From Rhodamnia argentea (lineage: Eukaryota > Streptophyta > Magnoliopsida > Myrtales > Myrtaceae): a stretch of 64,000 nucleotides of DNA. Below the pieces are notes generated by a model. It worked only from the letters and a program-made list of their open reading frames with translations. It did not search any database and was not told the DNA's origin. Location of the stretch: the NCBI RefSeq assembly GCF_020921035.1, contig NC_063160.1:14039095-14103094 (forward strand), in the 5' to 3' direction. How positions within the stretch are numbered: position 1 is the stretch's first letter; the number at the start of each line of letters is the position of its first letter. Position numbers and translations under genes: made by a program. Positions 36,449-48,164 of the stretch are shown here, piece after piece.

Positions 36449-37098
36449 TTTCTCTACGTGTCCCGAGGTGTCTTCGTGCATGGCATTCCTGGCCCTGCTT
36501 TTGGTGATAAAGATCATTTATCACATGAAATTGAATGCACCCCCTAGAAAAAAAAAATTCATTCATTCTCTTCGTACCACATGAATTAAACAAGGAAATC
36601 AAAAGCACCCTCGATTCTCTATAGCCGGTGAAAGTTGGCCAAATGGACTGAATTGATATAAATATAAAAGGTTTAGAACTGAATTAATAATAATAATAAA
36701 AGGTGTATGACTTTTCCAATCATTTTTCCGTGATATATGGATATTTTGAAAGTGAGCTGTAAAATGGGTACTTTGATTGATCTTGCTCGTGCTATGTTTC
36801 AACAATTGGACATTTCATTCAACTAGACTTTGATACACTTTAGTTCTATCTTTGTTTTTTCGATAGTTGAGCACATGAGCTATAATTTCAATTACCCTTC
36901 GATGAATTTTAGTTGATAATTCAATTTGAAGATCCCTTTTTAAAACTTTTTTTTTTTATTGATAGCTGAGAAATTGGGAGTTAAGAAGCTCTTGCCAACT
37001 TATCTGAATCCAAATTTGGAGCTCCAAGACATCCTCACCAATGTGAGCTTTCCCTCCGGAGCCAACGGATATGATCCTCTCTCTGCCGAATTAGCTAT

Positions 37099-37101
<3 letters not shown>

Positions 37102-37145
<44 letters not shown>
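37102..37145. repeat. (TC)n in intron 2 of GDSL copy 1
   Basis: 22 TC units. The same site in copies 2 (58311-58348) and 3 (62959-63006) has 19 and 24 units. Confidence 0.9.
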
Positions 37146-37148
<3 letters not shown>

Positions 37149-39351
37149 ACACGATTGAAGTAATGAATCGGATAAGACGCAAGTCAAAGTTCGGATGATT
37201 CACCAAATATCGTTATTACGTACATTTGATTGTCTAGAGAATTGAATATGAGCAATGCTTTAAATCTAACACAAGAATTTGGTCCTTAATCCCCAAATAG
37301 TATCACGGGCTATTAAAGCTCGATCTTGTCTGTGTTTAATTTGTCGACAGATGGTACTATCCTTGTCGGATCAATTGGGTTTCTACTCCGAGTGCATGGA
37401 AACCGTACGTTCGGAGGTCGGGGAGGAGAGAGCATCGGCCATCGCGTCCAAGAGCTTGTACATAGTGTGCACTGGCGCTAATGACATAACCAACACTTAC
37501 TTCGCATCGCCATTGAGAAGATCCAAGTACAACATCTAGCCAAGGGCCGGCGACCGTCGCCCAATTTGGAGGAGGGCCGTGGGGGTTGTCAACCATCGAG
37601 CGAGGGCTAGTGACCGTCACCATCATCGGCCCTTCCCCGCATCGATTTAGCCACACCATTGCTACATAGGAAAAAGAAAATATTTAAAAAAAGAGAAAAT
37701 CGAGTCAACATTTTTCTTTAGATAAGTTGAACGGAGTAAATGGAATGACTTAATTACACCAATTTAATACAATTTAGGATTTTACTGTATTTTTTTATAA
37801 GTTTTAAGAATTATATTCCACTTCCGCGATAGTAGTCTTATCCCTTTCTTTAATTTATGAGTGCGAGAAATCCATGACAACACCTAAAAGACGTAGCACA
37901 ATGTCATAAGAAGACGGCGATGACGGTCCAAATTGCTATAATAAAGCAAAAGGGGGGGACCTATTTTCGAGAGGAGTTGAAATTTTTTCTTCACCAAATA
38001 TTCTCGATTATTTCTTTCAACGTACCGTGTATTTTACATGCAATTTCTTGTCATTTTGATAATGTGATTTTGCTTAATTTTCAAGTGTCAATTGGGTGCA
38101 ATCGAAGCATGCGTTGGGACGAAGTTGAAAACGTAGGCGTCGCGTATTACCTTCAAATATCGACCGGCTAATTTTTCACAACATTTACTTCATAGTTTTT
38201 GCTTAATTCAAATTTTGCGGGGCAAGTATTTCGAGCCTTTTTAATTTTGAAACACGAGAATTAAAAACGTGGATAAATAAACAAATATACAACTATAACT
38301 TAAATAATATTATAAATACGGACAAGGAAACAAAATTAAGAATTGCTTATATTTAATACGAACGAGAGATCGATTCGCCGTCCTAAGACCGTCATAAATT
38401 TAGCGCATTTTAACTTGCCTCATGCTCGAAATGCCGTCTCACCTCGCAAACACTTCAAAAGCTTTCGATGGACGATCAGACGCGTATTATTTCGTGGCTA
38501 AAAGAGCGCCGATCTCGAGCACCGACTTTCAAGGAATTTGTAAGAATGCCACGTGTCAAAAGCTTCACCGAATTTCGAGTTCGCTTTCCTTCATCGGCGA
38601 AATTTCGCGGCGGGCCAAGCTCGGAGTGGACCGTGTGGGGTCTGAGGAAATGTCAATGAAGCTTCCAATAAGGGCAAAAGAAGGAAATGACAAAAGCTTT
38701 TTCGTTTAGGAAGAGAGTTGGGATACACGAGGATGCTGATGGGCCGAGGGCAACGTGATTTGCATCTTGGGCCGAAAGACCACGGCCCGAATAAGAAGGC
38801 CCAATCCCAATCCCGGGTCGCGGCCCAACGATGTAGGCAGAAGTCCTAAACATTTCACTCATTTGTCGTTTAATTCTGGTTAACAAGGTCGTGAAGACGT
38901 GGCTCGTATCTTGTCCGACTTGGCTTACGGTAATGTCAACACGAGCGCGATGAGGAAGAAGGCTACCATACCATGACCGTCCCACCAATTCTGACGGTGG
39001 GACGGTCAATTTGTAGCCACAAATTGATTTTGGTGAAACCGGATCGTTTCACCTTTCGACTGCAATTTTTCTTTCTTTTTTTAAATTGTTAGCTAAAATT
39101 GCAAAACAAAATTATAAGAGGAAACTATCTAATTAATAATATTCAAATAATAAATTTTAGATTTTAAAATAGTAGATATTATTCTCCTGCCAAATCAAAA
39201 AATTACATTGATATTGTTCTCAAGATACACGAAGATATTCATAACTCAAAAAAATCAAAACGTAATTATCTCGTATACGTTGAATTTCTGATTATCGTAG
39301 TATTTTATAATCGAATGAGTCTTAACTCTAGAGAAACGTTGTTTAATCTCT

Positions 39352-39367
39352 CACTACAAAATAAAAC
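39352..39367 (+). repeat. CACTA left terminal inverted repeat
   Basis: CACTACAAAATAAAAC, matching the inverted right end perfectly for 10 bp and partly beyond. Confidence 0.9.
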
Positions 39368-39599
39368 TGATTTAGCAACGAAAATTAGCGACGGAAAAAA
39401 ATTTGTCGCAAATTTGCGACGGATTTTGCGACGAATTGAGTTTTTATTGCAAATTTGCAACGAAAATAGCAACAAGAACATTTCATTGCTCATTTGTGAC
39501 GACTTTTTTTTTTCGTCACAAATTTTGCGACAAAAAAACAATTTCGTCACGGATTTAGCGACGAAAACTAATTTCGTCGCAAAATTTGCGACGAATACG

Positions 39600-39970
39600 A
39601 AGTCGTGGGAAAATTTGCGACGAAAACTAAATTTCGTCGCAAAATTTGCGACGAATATTAATTCGTGGGAAATTTTGCGACGAAAACTAAATTTCGTCGC
39701 AAAATTTGAGACGAATATGCATTCGTGGGAAAATTTGCGACGAAAACCGAATTTCGTCGCAATAAATTTGCAATGAATATTAATTCGTGGGAAAATTTGC
39801 GACGAAAACTAAATTTCGTCGCAAAATTTGTGACGAATATTAATTCGTGGGAATTTTTGCGATGAAAAATAAATTTCGTCGCAATAAATTTGTGACGAAT
39901 ATTAATTTGTGGGAAATTTTGCGACGAAAAATAAATTTCGTCGCAAAAGTTGCGACGAAAACAAAATTTC
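39600..39970. repeat. 60-62-bp tandem array in the CACTA left subterminal region
   Basis: GTGGGA marks each unit at 39605, 39665, 39725, 39787, 39847 and 39909. Each unit reads roughly 'TCGTGGGAAAATTTGCGACG' then 'AAAACTAAATTTCGTCGC' then 'AAAATTTGCGACGAATATTA'. These are candidate TNPA-type transposase binding sites. Confidence 0.85.
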
Positions 39971-40617
39971 GTCGCAATTGGGCTCGATTGTTTTGCGACA
40001 AAATTCAGTTTTCGTCGCTAAAAATCATTTCTAAACCCCACCGACACTTTTGCGTCGCAAATTGCAATATTTCGTGGCTAAATTCGTGGCTGATTAAAGT
40101 TTCCCTCTTTAAAATTCCCCGACCTTCTCTCTCACCGCACTATTGTCTCTCTCTTTCCAGTCTGCACTCTTGTTGTTCGACCCCTGTCTCATCTCTTCAT
40201 TTTGCCTTCTATCTTCTCGCTTGTCCATTTATATGTGTCTTATGGTAATCATGGAATAAACTATTCTTTATTTCATCATTTTCTTCTATCAAATGGTACA
40301 AGCTTCATGAAAGTTGAGTAATTTTTATTTGTCTTTTTTTTAGATACGTGTCTATTGGAAGATCTCACAATCCAAGCGAATGTTGTGATTTTCATCAAAT
40401 TGAGCACTTTCTCCTACAAAATATTGAAGCAGATACTTGGGTAAGCCTTGTTGACATTGCAACTTTTTTTTTTTAAATTGCGAAGTAAAGTTGAGCTCAT
40501 AAGTTAACGTGTATGTGTAGTAATGCAAGATTAGCGATAATATTTGTGACATTTTTCGGAAAAAACGTTCATATAGGGTCGCGGACTTGCATGAATTTCT
40601 TCTTTTGTAGGTGCTAG

Positions 40618-41050
40618 GTGAAAATTTGTCCGCGAATTTGCGACGAAAAGGGCAGGTTCGTCGCAAATTTTGCGATGAAAACTGAATTTCGTTACAAACT
40701 ATGCTTTGTTGTTTTGCGACGAAATAGATTTTCGTCGCAAAATTTGCGACGAAATAGACTTTCGTCGCAAAATTTGCGAGGAAAAATGTATGTCGTTGTA
40801 AAACGTTGCGACGAAAATAAAATACGTCGCAAATTTCACGACGAGCACGGTTTGTCGTCGCAAAATAGGCTCGGTTTGTTTTACGACGAAAGCTGAGTTT
40901 CGTCGTAAAATTTGGGATGAAAGTTGAATGTCGTCGCTATATAGTGACGAAGACATTTTTTTATCGCTAATTGGCTATGAATCGCTTGTTTCGTTGCTAA
41001 TTAGCAACAAATAATATTCGTCACAAAATTAACAATGGCTTTAGGGTGTA
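40618..41050. repeat. Second subterminal-type repeat cluster of the CACTA element
   Basis: Copies of 'TTTCGTCGCAAAATTTGCGACGAAA'-like words in both orientations, separated from the first cluster by 590 bp that look like an untranslated leader or intron. Confidence 0.75.
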
Positions 41051-41415
41051 GTCGCTAAATTCGCGTCTTATGGTAATCGTAGAATAAATTGTTATTTATT
41101 TCATCATTTTCTTCTATCAATTGTCATAATCTTCATGAATCTGAAGTAATTTAATTTTTAAGATACGTGTCCATTTGAAGGTCTCGCAATCCAAGTGGAC
41201 CTTGCAATCTCATCAAATTGATCGCTTATATTATAAATATTTCAGTCGCTTCTTTAAATGGTATTTTTTTTTTCATTTTTCTCAATTTGTAAGTAATTGT
41301 TTCGTGGCTGAGTGTATTTTAATTTTTACAATTTCACGATTTTAATTAAGAATATTAAATAGTAGATATGGTATTTAAATATTTTAAGAGATTTTTTAAT
41401 TATTATACAGACACC

Positions 41416-44400
41416 ATGCAAAGAGAGAGGGCTTGGATGTATAATAAGAACTTACCTGGACGTCAAGGATTGACCGATGAGTTTAAATCTTGGGTTGGAA
41501 CAGTTTTTGGGTTTGCTAGTGGTAAATTTGAGTTGATTGATGGAAATAAGTTAAGGTGTCCATGTAAAAGGTGCAGTAATAATAAATTTCATGCGTGTGA
41601 CAAAGTTAGAGAATATCTTTGTAGATTTGGGTTTACTCCGAACTATTATAATTGGACTTGCCATGGTGAACAATTTATATTTGATGAAGGATATGGAACA
41701 AGTGACCAATTTTCAATTAGAGAGAAATGTAGCTATTATAATCAATTGAACCCATATCGGAGAATGGTGATTGATGCAGCTGGTCAGAATTTTGTTTGGG
41801 AATCGAACTATGGGAGTACTAGTTTTGCTCCTACATTTGAACAAGTGGGTAATAGCTATGCATCACAAATGGAAGAGGCGGAAGTAACGGGTTTTGATGA
41901 GAATGTGCACAATGAAACTTTTACATCTAATCAGTTTTGTGAAGTGTTGAAAGCGGCAGATGAACCTTTATGGGCAGGTTGTGACAACCACACTAGGTTA
42001 TTAGTGACAGCAAGACTATTAAACATCAAGGCGGAGCATAATGTGTCCGAGAATTGCTTCAACTCTTTTGTTGACGTAATGCGGGAAGCAATGCCTCGCG
42101 ATAATATCATGCCAGGTGATTTTTACGATATGAAGAAGCTAATGGATGACTTAGGTCTTCCAGTGGTAAGGATTGATGTATGTAGTACGGGTTGTATGTT
42201 ATATTGGGGGATGATGAAAATGCCGAATCTTGCAAATTCTGTGGCCAACCGAGGTACAAGATTAGTAGGAGGCGGGGTCGTTATCAGAAGCGTAGACCAT
42301 GTAAGCAATTGTTTTATCTGCCCTTAATCCCCAGATTGCAAAGGCTTTATGGGTCTAAAGCCACTTCTGAACACATGAATTGACATGCAAATCATGAAAC
42401 CGAGGAGGGTTTGATGTGTCATCCTTCGGATGCAGAAGCATGAAAACATTTTGATAGAACATATCCTGAGTTTGCGATGGAGTCTCGAAACATTAGGTTA
42501 GGTCTCTGTGCTGATGGATTTACTCCATTTGGAAAATCGGGAAAAAGTTATTCATGTTGGCCGGTTATCCTAACTCCGTACAATCTGCCACCTGGTATGT
42601 GCATGAAGACACCTTATATGTTTTTGACGTTGATTGTGCCCGGCCCGCAAAATCCGAAAAAATTGATAGATGTTTATATGCAACCATTGATTGCGGAGTT
42701 ACGACGGCTGTGGGATGAAGGTGTTCTTACGTATGATGTTTCTCTCGATCAAACATTCGTAATGAAGGCTGCACTTCTTTGGACGATAAATGACTTTCTA
42801 GCTTATGGGATGTTATCTGGATGGAGTACGGTTGGGATCTTAGGATGTCCGATATGTATGGAGAGATCAAAGTCATTCGGATTAAAGCACGGTAAGAAGG
42901 CCAGCTATTTTGATTGTCAGAGACAATTTTTGCCGACAAATCATACATTCCGAAAGAATAAGAAAGAGTTCATCAAGAATAGGATTGAAAGAACACCCCC
43001 ACCATTGAGGTTAACTGGTGATCAAATTTGGGAGCGAGTGCATGATTTTCCGACAGTTGTTGAAAACCCTTATGGCACAACTATTGCGTACGGAAGCGCA
43101 CATAAGTGGACTAAGAGCAGTATATTTTGGGATTTACCATATTGGAAGACCCATCTTATTCGTCATAATCTTGACGTCATGCATATAGAAAAGAATGTTT
43201 TCGATAATGTCATGAATACTGTGATGGATGTACTAGAAAGACAAAAGACAACTTGAATGCAAGAAAAGATATGAGAGTTATTTGTGATCGGCCAGCACTA
43301 GATGTGGATGCAAGCAGTAGGGGACCAAAACCAAAAGCAATTTACACATTGGACGGGGAGCAGAGAAGGGTTGTTTGTCAATGGTTGAAATCTGTACGAT
43401 TTCCTGATGGATACGCTTCGAACATCGGGAGATGTGTTGATTTCAATGAATGCAAATTGACAGGTCTGAAGAGCCATGATTGCAACATATTTATGGAAAG
43501 ACTAATTCCAATAGCTTTCAAGGAACTTCTACCAAACTTTGTATGGGGTGCCATCACAGAGTTAAGTAATTTTCTTCATGATATTTGCTCAACGGTATTA
43601 AAAGTGTCACACATGGAGAAGCTGGAGGGAGATATTCCAATCATTCTTTGCAACTTAGAAAGGATATTCCCTCAATCGTTCTTTGATTCAATGGAGCATC
43701 TCTTAGTTCACTTGCCTTTTGAGGCCAAAGTTGCGAGTCCCGTCCAATTTATTTGGATGTATCCATTTGAGAGGTAAAATATATTTTTTAATAAATTTGA
43801 AATTACTCTATCACTTATTATGTTTTGATGAACTTTTCCTTATTGGAACTAGGTTCTTATATCATTTGAAAAGAAAAGCGAAGAACAAGGCATGTGTTGA
43901 AGCTTCAATTTGTAATGCATATATTATGGAAGAAGTGACAATATTTGCATCATACTATTTTGAGCCGCACGTGCGGTGTAAGAGGCGGAGAGCGGGAAGA
44001 AATGATGAGGGGCCTATTGATCCCAATTGCAAATCATTCTCTATTTTCAATTATCTTGGTCGATCAAGCGGCGCATGTAAGTCTCGTTACTTAACAAACG
44101 AAGAATGTCGGGCAGCTCATACATATATTTTGCTGAACTGTCCGGAAGTGGAGCCATACTTCGAGTAAGTGTACTTTTGCAAATATATTTATTGTGTATC
44201 AAACATTCGCTAATATATATATGGTATTTGTTGATAGGATTTTTCGAACTTCAATGTATGGACTACCACCAAATGAGTTCGACCGTTTGTGCGATGAACA
44301 ATTTGCAGCATGGTTCAAAATACATGTAAGTTGTCTATGGACAAAAAGTAAGTTATTAATATTTTATAAATCATTAATTAAAAAAATATGATTGACTTTG

Positions 44401-45162
44401 CGTGTGTGACTTCGGGTTCACAGTACACATGATCAAGTTGAAGATCAAGGATTGTTGTATCATTTATCATGGGGTCCAAAAAGAATGGTACGAACTTGGC
44501 CAGCATATTTCATAAACGGGTACAATTTTCACACTCGAGAGTACGGAATGAGAAAAACCACAATGAATAGTGGTGTGTGTGTTCGGTCATCTAATGGTGG
44601 TAGTGCGAAAGATGATTTTTATGGCTTGTTGGATGAAATCATAAAGATAGAGTACCCTGGACCATTAATGCGAGTTGTGTTATTTAAGTGCATGTGGATC
44701 GACCCCGTCAGAGGAATGAAGGTGCATACGAAGTTTAATTTGGTTGAAGTAAATCACAAGAAAAAATATATGAAATATGAACCATTTGTCTTGGCACAAC
44801 AAGCAATTCAAGTATATTATGCACCGTATCCTAGTTTGAAACGCGACAAAGCTGATTGGTGGGCTGTATGTCAAACCAAAGCACGAAGAAAAATTGAGGA
44901 ACATTGGAAGGATACAGCGTATCAACAAGAGGAAGTTTGTAACATTATTGAAGTTGAAGAATATAACATTCCGACTTTACGAGATCCATGCGGAGCTGTG
45001 ATAGATGTGGATCCAAATGAAATTCGCGAATCAAATGTAGAAGGTGTTGAAGAATCTGATTTCGAGACAGAGGCTGAATATGATAGTCTTGACGAAGATG
45101 AAGACGAAGATGAAGATGAAGACGAAGATGAAGATGAAGTCGAAGACAAAGATGAAGATTAG
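41416..45162 (+). pseudogene. TNP2-like CACTA transposase (broken)
   Basis: Domains in order: transposase-associated zinc-type domain (41428-41690; RAWMYNK and the cysteines in CPCKRCSNN), Transposase_21 core (about 42200-43240; GLCADGFTPFG, PPGMCMKTPYMFLTLIVPGP, HNLDVMHIEKNVFDNV), DUF4218 (about 43490-43777; HMEKLEGDIPIILCNLERIFP), and DUF4216 (44452-44900; GPKRMVRTWPAYFINGYNFH). An acidic tail follows, encoded by a GATGAAGAC-type microsatellite (45094-45160) and ending at a TAG. The start is at 41416 after an acceptor (ACAG). Damage: frameshifts near 42207 and 43237-43253, and in-frame TGA at 42381-42383 and 42441-42443. In the family this protein cuts and joins element ends in the nucleus. 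This copy cannot encode it whole. Confidence 0.92.
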
Positions 45163-45429
45163 CATTTTTGACACTTTCACTAATAGGACATTCGTCGCAC
45201 ATTTGTGACGACTTTTATGTTGTTGTTATTATTATAAATTTATTATGGTTATTGTTAAATATGTTTTGAATTTTATGTATTTGGTCCAGTTCATCACTTG
45301 ATTCGATATATATATATTTTTTTTTGGGTAAAGGACCTGATATATTTTTGTGTGGCCCAAAAGTGGAGAAAAATTGAGATTTAGTTCGTGACGCGGAGAG
45401 TTGGTTGGGCCTTATTTATACTGCAGCTA

Positions 45430-46255
45430 GGGTTTTTTTTGTTTTTTCCGTTTGTCACAAATTTTTCCACGAGAATTACACTTCATCACAAAAATTTGCG
45501 ACGAATAGCATTTCGTCGCAAATTTTGCAACGACATCTGAATTTCGTGGAAAAAAATTTGCGACAAACATCATTTTCGTGGCAACATTGGCAACGAAAAA
45601 TTTTTTCGTTGCCAAATTTCCAACGAAAACTCTATGTCGTCGCAAAATTTCCCACGAATAACTATTTTCGTCTCAAATGTTTGCAACGAAAGGCTATTTT
45701 CGTCGCAGTAAATTGCAACGAAATGATGTTCGTCATGATAAATTTGCGACGAACATCATTTTCGTCGCAACATTGGCAACGAAAAATTTTTTCGTTGCAA
45801 AATTTCCGACGAAAAATCTATCTCGTCGCAAAAATTTGACACGAAATGCTTTTCGTGTCAAATTTTTGCGACGAAAGGCGATTTTAGTCGCAAATTTTGC
45901 AACGAAAATAGCATTTCGTCGCAAAAATGTGCAACGAACTTCATTTTCGTCGCAACATTGGCAACGAAAAATTTTTTCGTTGCAAAATTTCCGACGAAAA
46001 ATCTATCTCGTCGCAAAAAATTTGACACGAAATGCTTTTCGTGTCAAATTTTTGCGACGAAAGGCGATTTGCGACGAACTTCATTTTCGTCGCAACATTG
46101 GCAACGAAAAATTTTTTCGTTGCAAAATTTCAGACGAAAAATCTATGTCATCATAAAATTTCCCACGAAATGCTCTTTTCGTGTCAAATGTTTGCGACGA
46201 AAGGCAATTTTTGTCGCAAATTTTGCAACGAAAATACCATTTCGTGGCAAAAAAA
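45430..46255. repeat. Internal cluster of subterminal-type repeats between the two CACTA genes
   Basis: About 830 bp of 'GTCGCAACATTGGCAACGAA', 'AAATTTTTTCGTTGC' and 'CTATCTCGTCGCAAAAATTT' units. The block starting 'CATTTTCGTCGCAACATTGG' is present about three times (near 45760, 45940 and 46080). Such repeats normally lie only near CACTA ends. Confidence 0.8.
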
Positions 46256-46479
46256 AGAGGGCTAAGTCCCAATTAGGTCACTCTCCCGACTTCTCCAATC
46301 TCTCTTTTTTGTTGTCGCGCGTCTCCTCCCCAACTCCTCTCTGTCCCGTGTCTATCTCTCGCTCTGTCCCCTCCACGCCGATCTTCGCCTCGTCGCTGCC
46401 ACCCTCCCCTCAGGCCCTCATCTCGTTGCCTCCCTCACCTCGCCTCCTCTTGCCACCTCGGCTCGCCTCCTCACCTCAT

Positions 46480-46848
46480 CTCCTTGGGTCGCCTTCTTCA
46501 AGCTCTCTCGCCCTCGCCGCTCGATCTCCTTCATTGCTCGCCGCTCGCCGTTCGTCACTCGGTTTTGGTGTTGTGGGTCCACTTTGCTGCACACGAAAAC
46601 CAAGTAATTTCTTGTTGCGGCATTCAATCTGAAAATTTTTCGATCCTTTCCCTTCCTTTTCGGATCCGCCTGTGCCTAAAACCGGGTAATCTCCTTGGGT
46701 CGCCTCCTTCAACCTCTGTCGCCCTCGCCGCTCGATCTCCTTCGTTGCTCGCCGCTCGGTTTTGGTGTTGTGGGTCTACTCTGCTGCACACGAAAACCAG
46801 GTATCGTGTTGCGGCATTCAATCTGAAAATTTTTCGATCGTTTCCCTT
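46480..46848. repeat. Tandem duplication of about 211 bp in the leader of the second CACTA gene
   Basis: The segment beginning CTCCTTGGGTCGCC occurs at 46480 and 46691. Both copies continue with CTCTCGCC-type sequence, 'GGTTTTGGTGTTGTGGGTC', 'GCTGCACACGAAAACCA' and 'GGCATTCAATCTGAAAATTT'. The tract 46260-47150 is CT-rich and resembles a 5' UTR with a following intron. Confidence 0.75.
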
Positions 46849-48164
46849 CTTTTTGAGATCCTCTGTGACGATGAGTTCTCACTTGAGTCGGATCTGGTGG
46901 GTACTTTGGGATGGATGTATAGGCATTATGTTCTTGAAATCTGTTGCTCTTCTTTCTATTCGCCGCATTGTTCGAGCTTGAGGTGAAAGCTTTTGCTCTG
47001 GTGATATCAATTTTGTGTCGTGAATTAGCATGCAACTACCGACAAAAAAAAAAAAAAAAACAGATCTCCATTACTGGGTTTTCATTTTCGAATTTGCTCT
47101 TGTTCATAGGTTTTCTGTCAATTTTGGTATGCGGAGCGCTCTAAATAGGACTCGAGAATTGGTCCCAAGTTCCTTCATGCTACTGTTGTTGGCTCTGTAG
47201 ATCTATAACATCGTGATGTTTGCGGTTTATAAAAATGGTATTTGTTACGCTAAGAGCTGATTGAATGATGTTGCAAATACATTGGGATTCAAATTTACAA
47301 ATTTTGCATTAAAAGACGAATTCCTTTTAGTCGAAAGCACCGCGCTTTTTTGCCATGCAATTTTTGATACATTCTATTTGTTGAAGCTGATGCAATCAAT
47401 GATGGTGTTAAAGCATGGTTTACAATGAAAGAGTGAAGTTGTACATACATAGAATGGACCACCGCTTCGTGAAAAATTAGTTGCAGCATGCACGGAAGGT
47501 CAATGAGCATCTCAGCTTTGAATTGCCTTCGTTTCATCTTGTGATAATGGTCATTTTTTTATAGCAAATTTTCCTTCCATTTTCCCATGTGCCTGCTAAA
47601 TGGTTATCATTTTCTGCTTGTTCTTGTATTCTTTTGTACATTTATCTAGTACTTAATGATTTTTCCTTGTGCCCCAAAAAAGTTTGTGAGAGTGTTGGCT
47701 GCATAGTCTTTGTCTTGAGTCGAGATTGAATCGGAAGGAAGAGCTACTTACTATATAGGAGTGCCAATTGTGATATACGTTCATCTAAATCTGACCATTG
47801 AAGAGGTAAAACACGGGTTTCAATCTTGGTATCTATAGCTTATGAGATAAATAATTTCTTTCAATTTTTTAAATTATTTACATAATGACTAAATAACGAA
47901 GGTACTATCGATTGGATTGTATTCATTCTATGTGAGAGAGATATTGTTAGCCCTATTCAATGACTCTCTTTGACTGAAGGGCTTGTTTGGTAAAAACCAA
48001 ACAAAAGATAGGCAAGTATATAATGTCATGTAATATGCTCCTCTTTATTGTTCATCGAATCTGATGACTACAAGATTTCAATAGGTTCCTTTGGTGTCAG
48101 AGCTTCGTATTTATTAGAGGCGATAGCAAGTTCCTTACGCTTCTCACTTACTCTCCGAAACAAA

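Larger units (their letters stand above)
22304..37533. repeat. Tandem segmental duplication, unit A
   Basis: The order foldback right half - unique spacer - HIPP - spacer with MITE - GDSL exons 1-3 is the same here as in unit B (37534-58740), with base-by-base similarity easily followed by eye throughout. Unit A is 15.2 kb, or 10.2 kb without its copia insertion. It ends inside GDSL exon 3. Confidence 0.93.
34676..37539 (+). pseudogene. GDSL esterase/lipase copy 1, truncated by the duplication junction
   Basis: Exons 34676-34985, 36966-37096 and 37351-37539. It keeps the signal-peptide region, block I FGDSIVDPGNNN with the nucleophile serine, and the block III asparagine in GANDITN. Exon 3 then breaks at 37534-37537 into sequence from the left end of unit B, and the fusion reads ...KYNI followed at once by TAG. 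Exons 4 and 5, with the catalytic DxxH, are missing. The intron-2 donor is also altered (AT at 37097-37098 where the other two copies have GT). A cryptic donor at 37160 would keep frame but add a stretch encoded by the CT microsatellite. A serine hydrolase without its Asp-His pair cannot work. Unit B carries the intact 3' half. Confidence 0.9.

Noticed and set aside
45405-46632. Long open frames rich in 'RRKFATN' and 'SSQNLRRK' across the CACTA repeat clusters
   Set aside because: They are translations of short tandem DNA words with no stop in several frames at once, not genes.
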